Source of the DNA: Furcasterigmium furcatum
Lineage: Eukaryota; Ascomycota; Sordariomycetes; Glomerellales; Plectosphaerellaceae
Direction of reading: 5' to 3'
Assembly (NCBI GenBank): GCA_001599815.1
Contig: BCIA01000004.1
Location: forward strand, 2,611,051-2,675,050
DNA length: 64,000 nt
How positions within the stretch are numbered: the first letter of the stretch is position 1; each line of letters begins with the position of its first letter. The notes below the pieces were generated by a model, which made no database searches, was not told where the DNA came from, and was given only the letters and a program-made list of their open reading frames with translations. Below, piece after piece: positions 44,436 through 55,377 of this stretch. The translations under genes and the position numbers were made by a program.

Positions 44436-45112
44436 TCTCGGTGCAGTCCACTTTTGACGGTGATGAAATTGCTCTCTTGGACCCAATTCAGCACACCAAA
44501 AGACTGTGTGTACGAGTGTGTGAAGATTGAGCACAGGATACCCTCCGGTCGAGGGTGGGATGGGATGGAATGTGAAAGGGGAAACCCACTCGGCCTCGGG
44601 CCCTGGAATGCCTTATCTTTGGTGGGACTCGGGGTGGCTCGGGGGTCGCACGGCATGTCCAAGGTGCCAACCCCTCATCTTGGTCCCCATTTGGTCCCCA
44701 TCTTTGACGCCCGTTGCGCTGGGACTAACGATCAATACGCCGGGACGAGAGGAGACGGAAGTGGGGGATGGGACTTTGGATGGAGCGCTACAGTGGCACT
44801 CATGACTCGTATCACCAGATGATCTTATCAGGGCACCGGCCGAGGCTGCCATCTCGCCGCCATCCTTGACTCGACGTTTGGCGAGTGAGGTCAACGGAGC
44901 TGGAGTGTGCGGTCGGCCCTCCAGCATACAAACCCATGTTGCCGATGAGGCATCCCACTTGACCAAAGCGATATTATGTGATATCAAATATCGGGGTTCT
45001 TGCTGGCTACCTCCAGCTGCAGCTCGGCCGAGCAGTCACTTTGCTGGCTATCCGATACCGTCTGTCCATGCTTCTGCCTGATTGTCTTGTCACCTGATCC
45101 CCTTTCATCATC
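44436..45112. other. Divergent promoter region, C2H2 regulator / flavoprotein monooxygenase
   Basis: 677 bases. The regulator frame is open upstream to 44534 without a better start. Two close copies of TTTGGTCCCCAT-like sequence occur near 44680-44705. No gene recognised. Confidence 0.35.
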
Positions 45113-46582
45113 ATGAGGCCGGGCTACGTGCAAGAGAAGATCCAGCGAGATGCTAGCTCTCGACTTGATGTAAGTGGGCCTATCGCTTCCGTACACATCC
45201 CCTTGACACTGAAACTTCATGAATAGGTCATCGTTGTTGGTGCTGGCCTGGGAGGTCTCGGCGCAGCGATAGCCATTCTGCTTGCAGGGCATGATGTGAC
45301 CGTCCTGGAGGCTGCATCTAGCATCGGCGAGGTCGGTGCCGGTATTCAGGTCCTTCCCAACGCTGCAAAGGTCCTTTTCTCCTGGGGCCTGGAGCCGAGC
45401 TTGGAAAAGCATGCCACAAGGCCGCGGAGGTGCAACTTTTACGGCTGGAAGGGGAATCATCTCGGAGAGATGGACTACCACGGCTACGCCGCTGCATCTG
45501 GGGGCTGGCCGTTCTGGGACTTCCACCGCTCGAACCTTCACGGCTGCCTCCTGCAACGAGCGAAGGACTTGGGTGCGAAGATTGTCACTGGAGCGAGGGT
45601 GAACACCTATACCGTTGCGGAGAACGGGGACACGACGACTGTTTTCTTGGATGACGGTACAACTCTCATCACGGACCTTCTCGTGGGTGCAGATGGCATC
45701 AACTCGAGGCTCAGAGAGGAGTTTCTCGGCAAGGAAGACCCCCCAGAGCTTACTGGGGACCTGGCCTATCGCCTACTTCTGTCTACGTCAGAGATGCTCA
45801 AGGACCCCGACCTACGCCCGCTAGTAGAGGACCCCCAAGTCAACTACTGGATTGGTCCAGATAAACATGCCGTAAACTACGTTCTGCGCGGCGGAGAGCT
45901 TTTCAACATGGTTCTCCTGGTCCCAGACGACATCCCTTTGGACAGCGGCAGCACCCTCAAGGGCAACATCGACGAGATGCGGGCACACTTCGACGGCTGG
46001 GACCCTCGCATCCCCAAGATGCTCGCCATGTGCGACTCGGTTCTGAAATGGCGCCTCTGCATCCGGCCAGGCCTGGATCCGACATGGTCGCACCCCTCGG
46101 GCGCCTTCACGATGCTGGGCGATGCCGTCCACGCCACACTCCCATACCTCGCCAGCGGTGCCGGCATGGCGTTGGAAGACGGAGGCGTGCTTGGTCTGTG
46201 TCTAGCAAGACTTACCGACAAGTCCCCGGCGTCGAAACGCAAGGCGCTCGAGGTCTATGAGGCTTGCCGGCGCGAACGGACCGAGAGAGTTGTCCAGAGA
46301 GGCTCTTACAACCAGTGGATCTACCATCTTCACGACGGACCGGAACAGGAGGAGCGAGACCAGAAGTTCAGGGAGTTTGGCGACTTTGAGAGTGACTGGC
46401 TGGGAGGAGAGGACCCTGTGCTGCCCAACTCCCAGGAGACTGGCGATGATCCCTTCCCGTGGAGGTACAATGGAGTCGGCAGGTGGCTGTTGAACTATGA
46501 CATGTGGAAGGACGTCGAAGCAAAGTGGTCCCAGCCCTCATCTGGAGACTTGGCTGATGTGGCCCCGAAGGCCAGTCTGTAG
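45113..46582 (+). CDS. FAD-dependent monooxygenase, salicylate-hydroxylase-like, 470 aa
   Basis: Two exons: join(45113..45169,45227..46582), 1413 bases. FAD fold VIVVGAGLGGLGAAIAILLA starts exon 2, directly after a 19-residue first exon. The DG motif lies in LLVGADGINSRLR and the second FAD motif in MLGDAVHATLPYLASGAG. This is the group A aromatic hydroxylase layout (NahG/salicylate 1-monooxygenase, 6-hydroxynicotinate and kynurenine monooxygenase relatives). It would use NAD(P)H and oxygen to hydroxylate, possibly with loss of carboxylate, a small aromatic acid in the cytosol. The C-terminal extension (~70 residues, ending KASL) is usual for fungal members; that end does not meet the PTS1 consensus. 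Divergent from the C2H2 regulator. The exact aromatic substrate is unknown. Confidence 0.93.
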
Positions 46583-47197
46583 TTGAATAAATCCTTGACC
46601 TTTTTGAATCTGGATTATCGTTGCCACTCTCGCCAGGTGACGGACGGTTGAAGTTTGTTCAGCATTAATAGAGTCACCCGGGGCAGTCCATGCCGGGAGC
46701 CACATTCGCGTCGCTTCTGATATTTCTCTTCATCTGTCGACAATTCTGCCTTCATTCTCGACTCGGAATACTTTCCAGTGCTTTGAGCCGCTGCAAAAAT
46801 CCCCTGAAAGTATCGACTGTCACACGACAGAAGAAGTGGTTGTTGCATTTCCTCAAGTCCTTTCAGGGTATTGAAGAACATCGTATTCCTGTGGCTTGTT
46901 CCCGTGCCTCTTGCTGTCTCTTAGATACCATTTCTTGGGAGGCGCGCACGATTTTCATGACCAAAGAGGCGTATGGGCATTGACGCCGAGAAAACTCTAT
47001 ATCGGTTGATATAGTTTTACCATTGAATTACCATTGAAGAATATCATAGCAAAATGTTATGGGATTTGATTCTCTTGGTGCCGAATCTCATGTATTGTCT
47101 GACGTATTGATCTATGCGCGTACCCATGCGCAGCTACCTACAGCACTGAATGATTTGCAGTCCAACCCTCAGCTTGCCTTCTTGTATCAATGCTCGT
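46583..47197. other. Convergent intergenic region
   Basis: 615 bases between the flavoprotein monooxygenase and the Old Yellow Enzyme gene. A plus-strand open frame of 97 codons at 46690 has hydrophobic patches but no supporting features. I do not call a gene. Confidence 0.35.
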
Positions 47198-48564
47198 CTA
47201 GTTCATCTCGTAGAACGGGTAGTCGTTGTAGCCCTTCTCGGGGGGCTCAGCGCCGTAGAAAGTCGATCGGTCATACGCATTCAGAGGCCAGCCATTCTTG
47301 AACCGCTCAACCAGATCAGGGTTGGCGATGAACTGCCTGCCGAACACGATCAGATCCGACTCGCCGGTCTTGAGCTTCGGTACTGCGTTGTCGCGGTTGA
47401 AGTTGCCGCACGCTAGGAAGAGAATGCCCGAGGGCTCCAGAATGTCGCGGAAGATGGACAAGGAGCAAACGCTCTTCTTTTGAGACGTGGTCAGAGAAGC
47501 GAGCTTCTGCTCCTCGTCCAGTACTTCATCGAAGCGGGGCTCAACCCTAGGAAAACATGTCAGTGGGTTGGTCCTTGCGTCCTCTTTGGATGTTTTACTC
47601 ACATGTGAACGTAGACAGGGCGCTCAGCGGACGGCAACTTGGCCAGGCTCTCACACAGGTATGACCAGTGAGTGTTTCGATCGCTGTCCTTGGTATCCTG
47701 GAAGTAGTTGTACGGCGAGAGGCGAAGTCCTGTGCGCTCGGCGCCAATGGCGCCAGCAACGGCCTTGACTACGTCAAGCACAAATCTGCACCGGTTCTCG
47801 ATCGAACCGCCGAACTCGTCAGTTCGGTTGTTGATGTTGTCATGAAGGAACTGCTCCAGAAGATATCCATTGGCACCTGGGTGCATGTCAGACATGTGTG
47901 AGGCATCAGTTAGAGGACTCTATCTGCTTACCGTGGAGTTCAACACCATCAAATCCGGCAATATCAACAGACCTCTTGGCGGCGTCCGCCCACTCCTTGG
48001 TAAGGGAGTGAATCTCTTCCACGGTCATGGCCCGAGGAGGCCCATCTTTGCACTCGGTGCCGTCGAGGTACTTGCCGCTCATGGGGAGGTTGCTCGAAGA
48101 TAACGGAGTCACACCCCCTCGCATGCCAGCAGAAGACGCTCTACCGGTATACCAGAGCTGGACAAAGATCTTCCCTCCCTTCGCGTGCACTTCGTCCGTA
48201 ACCTTCTTCCATCCTTGAAGTTGGGAGTCACTGAACACGCCGGGAGTGCCAGGATAGGCACTGGCGTTGTGGCAGATGTCCGTGGCCTCGGTGATTTGGA
48301 GACCACCGGCACTGGCACGGTCACCATAGTACTTGACCACGCGCGGCCCAGGAACGTAGACACCATGAGACTCAAAGTCACAGCGCATACGAGTGTTCGG
48401 TGCCTATGGATAGTCAGTTTGCGGATAACCCTGGAGGAAAGAAGAAAAGTGAGTCATGCCTGGACGATCCTGTGCTGGAGTGAGATCTTGCCCAGCCGCA
48501 GCGGGCTGAACAGGAGTGAGTCCTTCAGCGCCGTGAAGGCTTGCGGAGTAGTAGCGGCAGGCAT
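47198..48564 (-). CDS. Old Yellow Enzyme / NADH:flavin oxidoreductase, 399 aa
   Basis: Four exons: complement(join(47198..47546,47603..47876,47932..48403,48460..48564)), 1200 bases. The first intron has a GC donor (CAG then GCATGA) and a normal TAG acceptor; using it gives HRIVQAPNTRMRC, in register with the family, and no GT donor does. FMN barrel: the His/Asn pair that binds the substrate carbonyl lies in VELHGANGYLLEQFL, followed by NNRTDEFGGSIENR. The strand FVQLWYTGRAS has Tyr where many relatives have His. Such enzymes reduce activated C=C bonds of enones with NAD(P)H; fungal members act in detoxification or secondary metabolism. It is convergent with the salicylate-hydroxylase-like gene. 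Substrate unknown. Confidence 0.92.
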
Positions 48565-49374
48565 GTTGGTTGGTCTGAAATGCAAGGACGTAAAATGAGC
48601 TAGATTGGAAGTGTTTGGGATAGCAGCATAAGGTAGTAAGCTGCAAGGCCGGGAGTGATTCAGCCTTTCAGTGCGTTCAAAGACCAATGCCTATATCCTT
48701 CAGAATTGCAGTTGCTACCTCGAGAATCGATCGTCCATCGAACCCTAACCATGTTTGGTCTGAACAATCGTGGATCGTCGTCGCCTTACGCAGCTGTATC
48801 GAGGGTGGGGGTTGGAGTGGGAGCAACTGAGTCCACTCGGCCACCAACGCCGAGAGGGTGGAGGAATGGGGGATGCTCCTCCCACTTCCGGCGCCAGCAT
48901 GTCGTCAACAAGGATGCATAGACTTAATATCCTAGATTATACGGAGATAAGCTACATCCATGGATATTGGATGCTCCAGTATGAATTGCTAAATCTGGAT
49001 GGATGTTGAACCATTTGACGTCTTTGTAATCGCGACTGCGTCCTCGCCATGCACCGGACTCACAAACATGGAGTAACACCTGATGATAGCTTCGTTTCCC
49101 CGCACGCACCGGCTCTGTGGTCGCATCCAACTTGAGGGAGTGATTGTTAAGCAAAATGGCCGGACGATTTCTGTCACATTCTTGAAAGGTTGGATCTGTT
49201 GGGGTTTTTGGCTGCCCTGACGAGAGTGGCCAAGATTAACGCCGATACTGCATCGCGTTCATCCTCCGTCACAACCCGGTTGGTGACGTCGTACTTGTCC
49301 TCTCCTCCGGCCTGCAGCCAACCCACTTCCAGTCCATCGCCTTAACCTTTTTCGAACGCATTGGAAATGGAAGT
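48565..49374. other. Intergenic region upstream of the Old Yellow Enzyme gene
   Basis: 810 bases holding the promoter of the flavoenzyme on the left and the 3' end of the small secreted protein gene on the right. No further gene recognised. Confidence 0.35.
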
Positions 49375-49656
49375 TTACTGGCTAGGATCGTCGCAGCCGC
49401 CCAACTCAAAGTTGATGAAACTCAGAGGGCAGCCTGAGTCAACCGAGTCAATGCAGGCCTGACTCTGGCATCTCAGCTTGAAGCGTTCGCGGGCATTGTT
49501 TTGCTGCTGTTTCCGATGTCAATGATCGCTCAAACGCAAGGAACGAGACATTCGAGTCCAAGGGTTCTGGGTGGGTGCATTCCATACCGGAGCAGCATAG
49601 ACCAGCTGGGACAATGCGACGAGGGCAAGAAGAGTAGAGGGGGCGTTAAACTTCAT
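49375..49656 (-). CDS. Small secreted cysteine-rich protein, 66 aa (exons too short for simple ORF calling)
   Basis: Two exons: complement(join(49375..49506,49588..49656)), 201 bases; the 81-base intron runs from GTATGG to ACAG. Exon 1 is essentially a signal peptide (MKFNAPSTLLALVALSQLV then YAAP), exactly 23 codons. Exon 2 continues in frame with 43 residues carrying four cysteines (FKLRCQSQACIDSVD, SGCPLSFINFELGGCDD) and a TAA stop. The protein ends CDDPSQ. Each half alone is too short to attract attention; together they give secretion signal, intron and Cys pattern, a combination hard to obtain by chance. An acceptor three bases further on (CAGCAG) would remove one Gln. Function unknown; candidate effector or antimicrobial-type peptide by size only. 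Confidence 0.62.
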
Positions 49657-50323
49657 AATTTGTAAGATTGCAAGAAGGCAAAAGGAAAATGGCAGTCGTT
49701 TACGGAGGCGAGCACACTTTTGGGCTCTGTTGGAATGTTCTGAAGAGGGATTACAGAGGACAGTTCCCGGATGAGGATGCTGAACTTTATGTAGTGTGCT
49801 CTATTAAGTAATGGAATTCCGGTGGTGAAGCTAACGATACTAACAACGGCCCGTTCGTGGTGGACATGGGACGTGTCGCAGTTTTGGCGACAGTTTCAGT
49901 CTCAGAGCATAGTTCTGACGTCTGATCGGCGGACTAGTCACGATGGCAGGGGCAGCGAAGGTTGTGATGGATTACAACATTGTTTTCCCTAGATTCTATG
50001 ATTAATCAGACATTGCCAGAGAACCGGAGGGGCAGTGGTCCTAGTTATCTGCGCCACTCGAAACAGGCACGGGCGTGGTTTGACACGCAATTGGTACAGA
50101 CAATTGGTACCCTAGGTAGGGAGACATTTCTCATATCAGAGAGAGCGGCCTTTCGTGTCATAACGCAATGCAATTAAGTCAAGGCATAATTTGAAAAATG
50201 AACGAACTAAGAATCCAAACCGAACCCGAAGGCTTTGCAAACCAAGAATGCTGACCCTGAAAACAGAATACCCAAAAGAAACAATAGTAACGCCAAGAGC
50301 AGTACTCCAACAGACACAGAGAT
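49657..50323. other. Intergenic region, AT-richer
   Basis: 667 bases: promoter of the 66-residue secreted protein on the left, 3' end of the But2-type gene on the right. The right half is A-rich. No gene recognised. Confidence 0.35.
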
Positions 50324-51325
50324 CTAAAAATACACAATCTGGGCCCCGTAAGCCTTGATATCATCCCAGGAGACGTGGTCCTGGTCGTTCACGCCCACCA
50401 GCTCAAATGCCTCAACGGTCTCTCCGTCCTTGCATGCCGTGGGCTTGGTCAGGTAGGCTCCGTAAGTCGAATCCCACACTGCGAACTCGCCGGCCTCCAC
50501 CGACAGCTGCCCCATATGGTTGTTGCGCTGGTTACCGGGAGGCCACGAGCTCCTGCAACCGGGCGCCGGTGCCAGCGAGGTGTACACGTCGATCTTCTTG
50601 CTCCCGGACACCACGGCGTCAGCGGGCAGCGAGAACTTGAACTGACACATCTTGCCTGTGGCGGCCTTGGGGTATGTGAAGGTGATGAGAGTGGTGTAGT
50701 CGTGGCCCTTGTTGGTGTAGTACTTGTCAACAAGCCCGCTGTCCGCGTCGCACTCGATAGCACCAGTGCTGACGTCGTAGTGAGACAGGGCCGATGGGAA
50801 GAAGGCTCCCTCCGTGGGCCCGTCTGGAGTAGTACATCCGGGCTTCTTGCAAGGCTCCTCAGTCTTTGGCGGCTCAGTACCACACCCGGGTTTCTTGCAG
50901 CCGTTGTCCTCAGGCTTCGGAGGCGGGGTATCACATCCTTTCTTGCAGCCACTCTCATGCTTTACCGGCACCGTACCGCAGTCGGGCGTCTCGCACGAAG
51001 GTGTTGGCGTCATGTAATTATCGGTTGTCGTGCAAGAGGGCGTTGGCGTAGTCGTTGTGGTTGTGCATTCCTCTGTAGTCTTTGGCTTCGTGGTACAGCA
51101 CCCAGTGCTGCTTGGGGGTTGGACCGTAGTCGAACAGTTCGTCTTAGATACCACCGGCACTAGAGTCGTTGTGGGGTAGTCGGCCGTGGACCAGGTAGCA
51201 GTATGTTCAGCCGAGCTTTCGCTGTAGACTGGAGAGGAACTTTCATAGTACCCGCGTTTCTCGAGGGGAGCAGCAAGCACCGAGGCGGTGGTGAAGCTGA
51301 GAGCGAGGATGTTCTTGTAGAGCAT
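50324..51325 (-). CDS. Secreted Thr/Cys-rich protein with But2-like C-terminal domain, 333 aa
   Basis: Single exon. The ATG at 51325 starts a clear signal peptide (MLYKNILALSFTTASVLAAP), followed by LEKRG, a Kex2-type processing site. Residues ~30-100 are rich in Thr and Ser (likely O-glycosylated). Then a cysteine-rich linker repeats CKK-x-GC or CKKPGC three times, each followed by Pro/Glu/Lys-rich spacers. The last ~150 residues (GAFFPSALSHYDVSTGAIEC onward, with FTYPKAATGKMCQFKFSLP) resemble the But2 C-terminal domain common in secreted fungal proteins. No GPI signal or membrane helix follows. Likely cell-wall associated or extracellular, function unknown. The frame stays open upstream to 51631, with a His/Gln-repeat leader; I prefer the later start because of the signal peptide. 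Confidence 0.82.
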   Translation of the reverse strand: MLYKNILALSFTTASVLAAPLEKRGYYESSSPVYSESSAEHTATWSTADYPTTTLVPVVSKTNCSTTVQPPSSTGCCTTKPKTTEECTTTTTTPTPSCTTTDNYMTPTPSCETPDCGTVPVKHESGCKKGCDTPPPKPEDNGCKKPGCGTEPPKTEEPCKKPGCTTPDGPTEGAFFPSALSHYDVSTGAIECDADSGLVDKYYTNKGHDYTTLITFTYPKAATGKMCQFKFSLPADAVVSGSKKIDVYTSLAPAPGCRSSWPPGNQRNNHMGQLSVEAGEFAVWDSTYGAYLTKPTACKDGETVEAFELVGVNDQDHVSWDDIKAYGAQIVYF

Positions 51326-52650
51326 GATGGCTGTAGGAGAGAATGATGTTGCTGCAGTGTGGTTGATTTTGATACTTTGCTGTCGTTGGTGATACTGATG
51401 ATACTGGTGATGTTGCGGGTATTGTTGATGCTGATGCTGATGTTGATGCTGATGTTGATGCTGATGTTGTTGATGCTGATGATGTTTCTGATGATCCGAG
51501 ATTGTGTGAAGGATGCGAAGATCGCTCATCTTAAATAATAATTCTTCTCGACATATCTTCACACTGACTGTGCGAAGTAGCGAGCAGTGAGAGAGGCTGT
51601 TCGTGCAAGCTTCTGTGTATAGCCTCACCATAGCAGTCAGTCTTCAGCCCCACCAGGCCCCAAAATAGCAGGGCCAGGCTGAGGATGTTTACATCGCACT
51701 ACCCACTGCCCTGGCTAACTCCTATGAGCGTCTCTGGCCTGCCCTCAGTGCAGCTTTAGGCCTGGAAGGTTGGCGCAGCCGGGAACTCTACGAACCGGCG
51801 GCACTGCCTATGGCAGTTAACTCTAAATGCCCTCTCCAACGGCAGCTGCCGGGTCTACATTGGGCAACCGGATTTGGGTTAGTAGGTTCCCGGGAAACCT
51901 ACATCGTCCCGTTTGGGGCTGGGATAGATGCCGCAGCACAAAGGTCTTGCCGAACTGGGATATTCGTCAAACTTTAGATGCAAGCTCGCCCAGCTGGGTC
52001 GGCAGGCTAATAACGAGGCTTAGACTTTGTCGTCCTTGTCGGGAATGCCGCAGATAGGCGGCCCGGGTGCCATGGTGGTGTCGGCGACCACTGGCGGTGG
52101 CTGGTTTGCCTGATTTGGGACTGAAGTATCTTCATGGTTCCAGGAGAGACGTATACGCATGTGGGCGATTGAGCTCGCGTCGCATTTGAGGGCTGGGTTC
52201 GGACGTCGAACTTAGGGGCATTCCGGCATGTAGCCGGCAACATCCTTTTCGGAATTGGCTGACGTGATTTCCTGCTGTCCTGCATTGGGGAATCTATATT
52301 CAGGTGTGATACAGGTGCTAGTATGCTGTTGGGTGGGATGGCCTGTTATCTGCTGGTGGGAGCGAACTGTCTTGATCCGGATCCTCAGAGTGTTGAGTGA
52401 CAGAGGTCAATCCAATCAGTTACGAACGATACCTCTTGTACTTGTAGCAGCATTGTCATTACAACAAGGACATTTGGCGGTCAGGAAACATATTATTGTA
52501 CATTGCCTACGCCCGCTGGAAGAAAATACGGCTTGGTGCAACCTCCCAGACTACACAACACCTGCAGTTTCCGTTATCCCATAGCTTGTAACCGAGTATT
52601 CCATGCATCCAAGTTACACGAGTTCCCAACGCACAAAAGAGGAGACCCTC
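51326..52650. other. Intergenic region between But2-type gene and MFS transporter
   Basis: 1.3 kb. Besides the hexanucleotide repeat near its left end I see no gene; open frames at 51827-52584 are short and on both strands. It carries the But2-type promoter and the 3' end of the transporter gene. Confidence 0.35.
51380..51495. repeat. Imperfect hexanucleotide repeat (TGATGT/TGATGC) in the 5' leader
   Basis: On the plus strand units of TGATGC and TGATGT alternate, densest at 51424-51490. On the minus strand this is CATCAG/CATCAA repeated, which would read as His-Gln if translated. It lies 55-170 bases upstream of the proposed But2-type start, in the same open frame, so it is either 5' UTR or an N-terminal His/Gln tract. 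Confidence 0.75.
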
Positions 52651-54472
52651 TCAGATGGAGGCATGTCCATGAGTCTCATACGGGAGGCCGAGGCAGAAAA
52701 TCCCGACAACCACCCAAAGAGCTGCGCTGGCGTAGATCGGAACAACGGTGTACCCGCCGTATGTCGAGATAAATGACGCGACGAGTCCACCGAGCCGGAG
52801 GAGAGTTGCAGCAATACCCGTGCCGGTGCCACGGACCGGCCCCGGAAAGGACTCTGGCGTGAACGCGAACATGACGGCATATTCTAAGAACAGTTAATAC
52901 CCATCATTGGCGAAAATCGGAATGTTGAGGGCTTACCAAAGTTTCCGAGCACGGCGGTTGCGCACTGGAAGCCAATGTCTGCAGCCTGGGTGCCGACCCT
53001 CGTGTACGCGAACAAGAAGACGCCCGTGAGGACGGCCGAAACGGCCATCATCCAGCGTCGGCCGAACCGAGTCTCCACGCAAAAGCCGGCCGCGAGAGGC
53101 CCGACAATGCCAACAGCCGAGACGATGCAATAGACCATGTAAGTATATTCGAAAGAAGTATTGGCGGCGTAATCGGCACGCTCTTGCAGGTAGGACGTGA
53201 TAAAGGCGAAGTAGAGCGGATACGCAATGCCCACAGTCAACCAGATGAGAAACGTAATCGAGGTGTGCTGCGCCATCTTGCGGCCCGCAAAGAGTTTACG
53301 GTAGCTGTTCGCGCCGTATTCCTTGAAGCTCTCTCTCAAGATCTCTCTGTAGGAAAGCTTGCCCTTGGGAGCAGCAGCATCGGGGTCAACAGCGGAGGAG
53401 CTGGCCTCTGTTCCGGTTCCTGAACGGCCTTCCAGTTGTCTGTCGATGTCTTGAAGCATCTCGAGGGTAAGGGTTTCGGGTTTTCCGTTGTATCTCGCAA
53501 TATAGTTGACGGCTTCGACAGCGTCGGCATCGCGGCCTCTCGAGATGAGGAAGCGAGGGGACTCGGGGATCTTGAAGACGAAGATACGGATGAGCGCGAA
53601 TCCCAGGGCCAAGACTCCAAGAGTAATCATCAGATATCGCCTGCGTCGGGTCAGTGTGCTTCCCACGGGGTGATCAGTAAAACACTTACCAGCCCATGTT
53701 GTCAGCAGCGGGGCAAGGCGCGTCGGTACTGGGGCAGGCGTAGTTGGCGAGGAAAGCCCACGACAAGGCGGCGACGGCAACCTGGCCCAGATTCCACCAC
53801 GCAGACAGGGTGACAAGGAGCCACTGCGAGCTCTGAGGGATGAACTCGAGGAACACAATGCTGTCTACCGGGACATTGCCTCCAGCAGCGGTTCCAATGA
53901 CGGCCCAGATCGAGCAGAAGGCAGTGAAGTTCTGTACTCCCGCAGACGCGCAAGCAAAGATGCCGCCATAGAGAAGGGTTGCGTTGAACGCCGGCTTGCG
54001 GCCGATCATGTCAGCCGCCGTGCCCCAGAACGAGGCGCCGATGATGAGTCCGACGTAGTACGCCACAGAGCTGAAGCTCAGGCGGTCGATGTCGGTGAAC
54101 TCGTTGGCAATGGCGGGGCGGATGGCGGTGATGCCCTGGGACCAGAAGTTGTCAACCATCCAGCCGCAGCCGGTGACGATGAACAGAATCCACTGGAATC
54201 TGCCACAAGAGAAAGGCAACAAGGTTAGAAGAGCTTGGAGACATCGTTTAAGTAGCAGGAATAACTTACTTTCCTTGGCCGATTTCGCTGATGTGCTTGG
54301 CCACCAGTTCGGACTTGAGGCGATATGACTCGTTGATGGAATCTCCATAGAAGTCCTGGATGGCTGTGTCGGTCTCCACGACGGCCTTTGAGAGGCCCTG
54401 CTGGACGGACTGGGAGGTGACACTCTGGTGGAGGTCGTCTGCTTGAGACTTCTTCTCACCGAAAGAGCCCAT
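52651..54472 (-). CDS. MFS transporter, SV2/phosphate-symporter-like, 549 aa
   Basis: Four exons: complement(join(52651..52883,52937..53640,53690..54199,54270..54472)), 1650 bases; introns 53, 49 and 70. A hydrophilic N-terminus precedes FQWILFIVTGCGWMVDNFW (TM1). ASFWGTAADMIGRKPAFNAT is the MFS motif A region. IPESPRFLISRGRDADA follows TM6, and the central loop is long (~80 residues). The motif order (sugar-porter superfamily, D-x-x-GRK) resembles the SV2/PHS-like metabolite:proton symporters that import aromatic acids, carboxylates or phosphate. Plasma membrane, twelve spans. It lies beside a phenol-hydroxylase-like gene read in the same direction, so an aromatic or amide substrate is plausible. 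Substrate not predictable. Confidence 0.92.
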
Positions 54473-55377
54473 GATGGTAGATGGAGGATGGAATAACGAA
54501 GGATAGGAGATGTCTTGCGAAGCTGTGATCCAAGGGGGCTTGGTCTGCTTGGAAGGGATTCGCTCTCGTGGCAGAGGGCTGGCGTTCCTAAAAGGACTTC
54601 GGCTGGTGGGAGCATGCAGAGGCAGTACCCCAGCTCGCAGGTCGTGGTAATAGGGGAGACTCAGCTACCGATCACCAGGCAACTGTAGCTTCCTGCCCCT
54701 GATGCTCAGGGCGAGCCGCATCGGATGATGATGATACCGGACAGATCATCATTGGATTGCTTCTGGACCCATGTACCCCGGAATCGACTTTCGGCCTAGA
54801 CCGTTATCTCGGCGTATCTGGGGTATCTTATCCCAGGGGCCCTGACTCGCTCCGCCCGAGATACCCGCGAATGAGTCGTGAGCTATCAAGCGCTGCTACC
54901 CCCACTCTCGCGATGTTTCTGCGGACCAACTGATTGTGCCCCTGCGCCGCTACTGTGCGTACCTAGTCCCCTGAATATAGTAGCACGCTTGGAGAGTGGC
55001 ACTAGAGTGGCACTGACTTGCAAGGACGACCTGCAGCCTGACCAGTCGAAAGATCGACTTTGTAATAGGAATCCGGGGAAGGCAGCTCGCTGAAGCTCTT
55101 CGGCGCTAGATCCCAGTCAGTCGAATCAATTCGCAGGCGACGACTGCTGCAGTGCGTCACGATGTTTGCAGCCACTACCTAGGTCCTGACTCGTCCCTGG
55201 TCTTCACCATTCTGGACAAGCCCACAGCAACACCACATTAAAACACAAAGCGAGATGTACTGAAAGGCTCGAATATATGCGTATCTAACCATCAGCGCGT
55301 TTTCCTCACATTTACTATCGTAGATATTTTAAACACCAAAGCCGGTGAGGCCTCTGAACAAAGACACATTGGCACAG
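54473..55377. other. Intergenic region between MFS transporter and phenol-hydroxylase-like gene
   Basis: 905 bases: transporter promoter on the left, 3' end of the flavoprotein gene on the right. Nothing else recognised. Confidence 0.35.

Noticed and set aside
50375..51163. Plus-strand 262-codon frame over the But2-type gene
   Set aside because: Antisense shadow; the minus strand has signal peptide, Kex2 site and domain.
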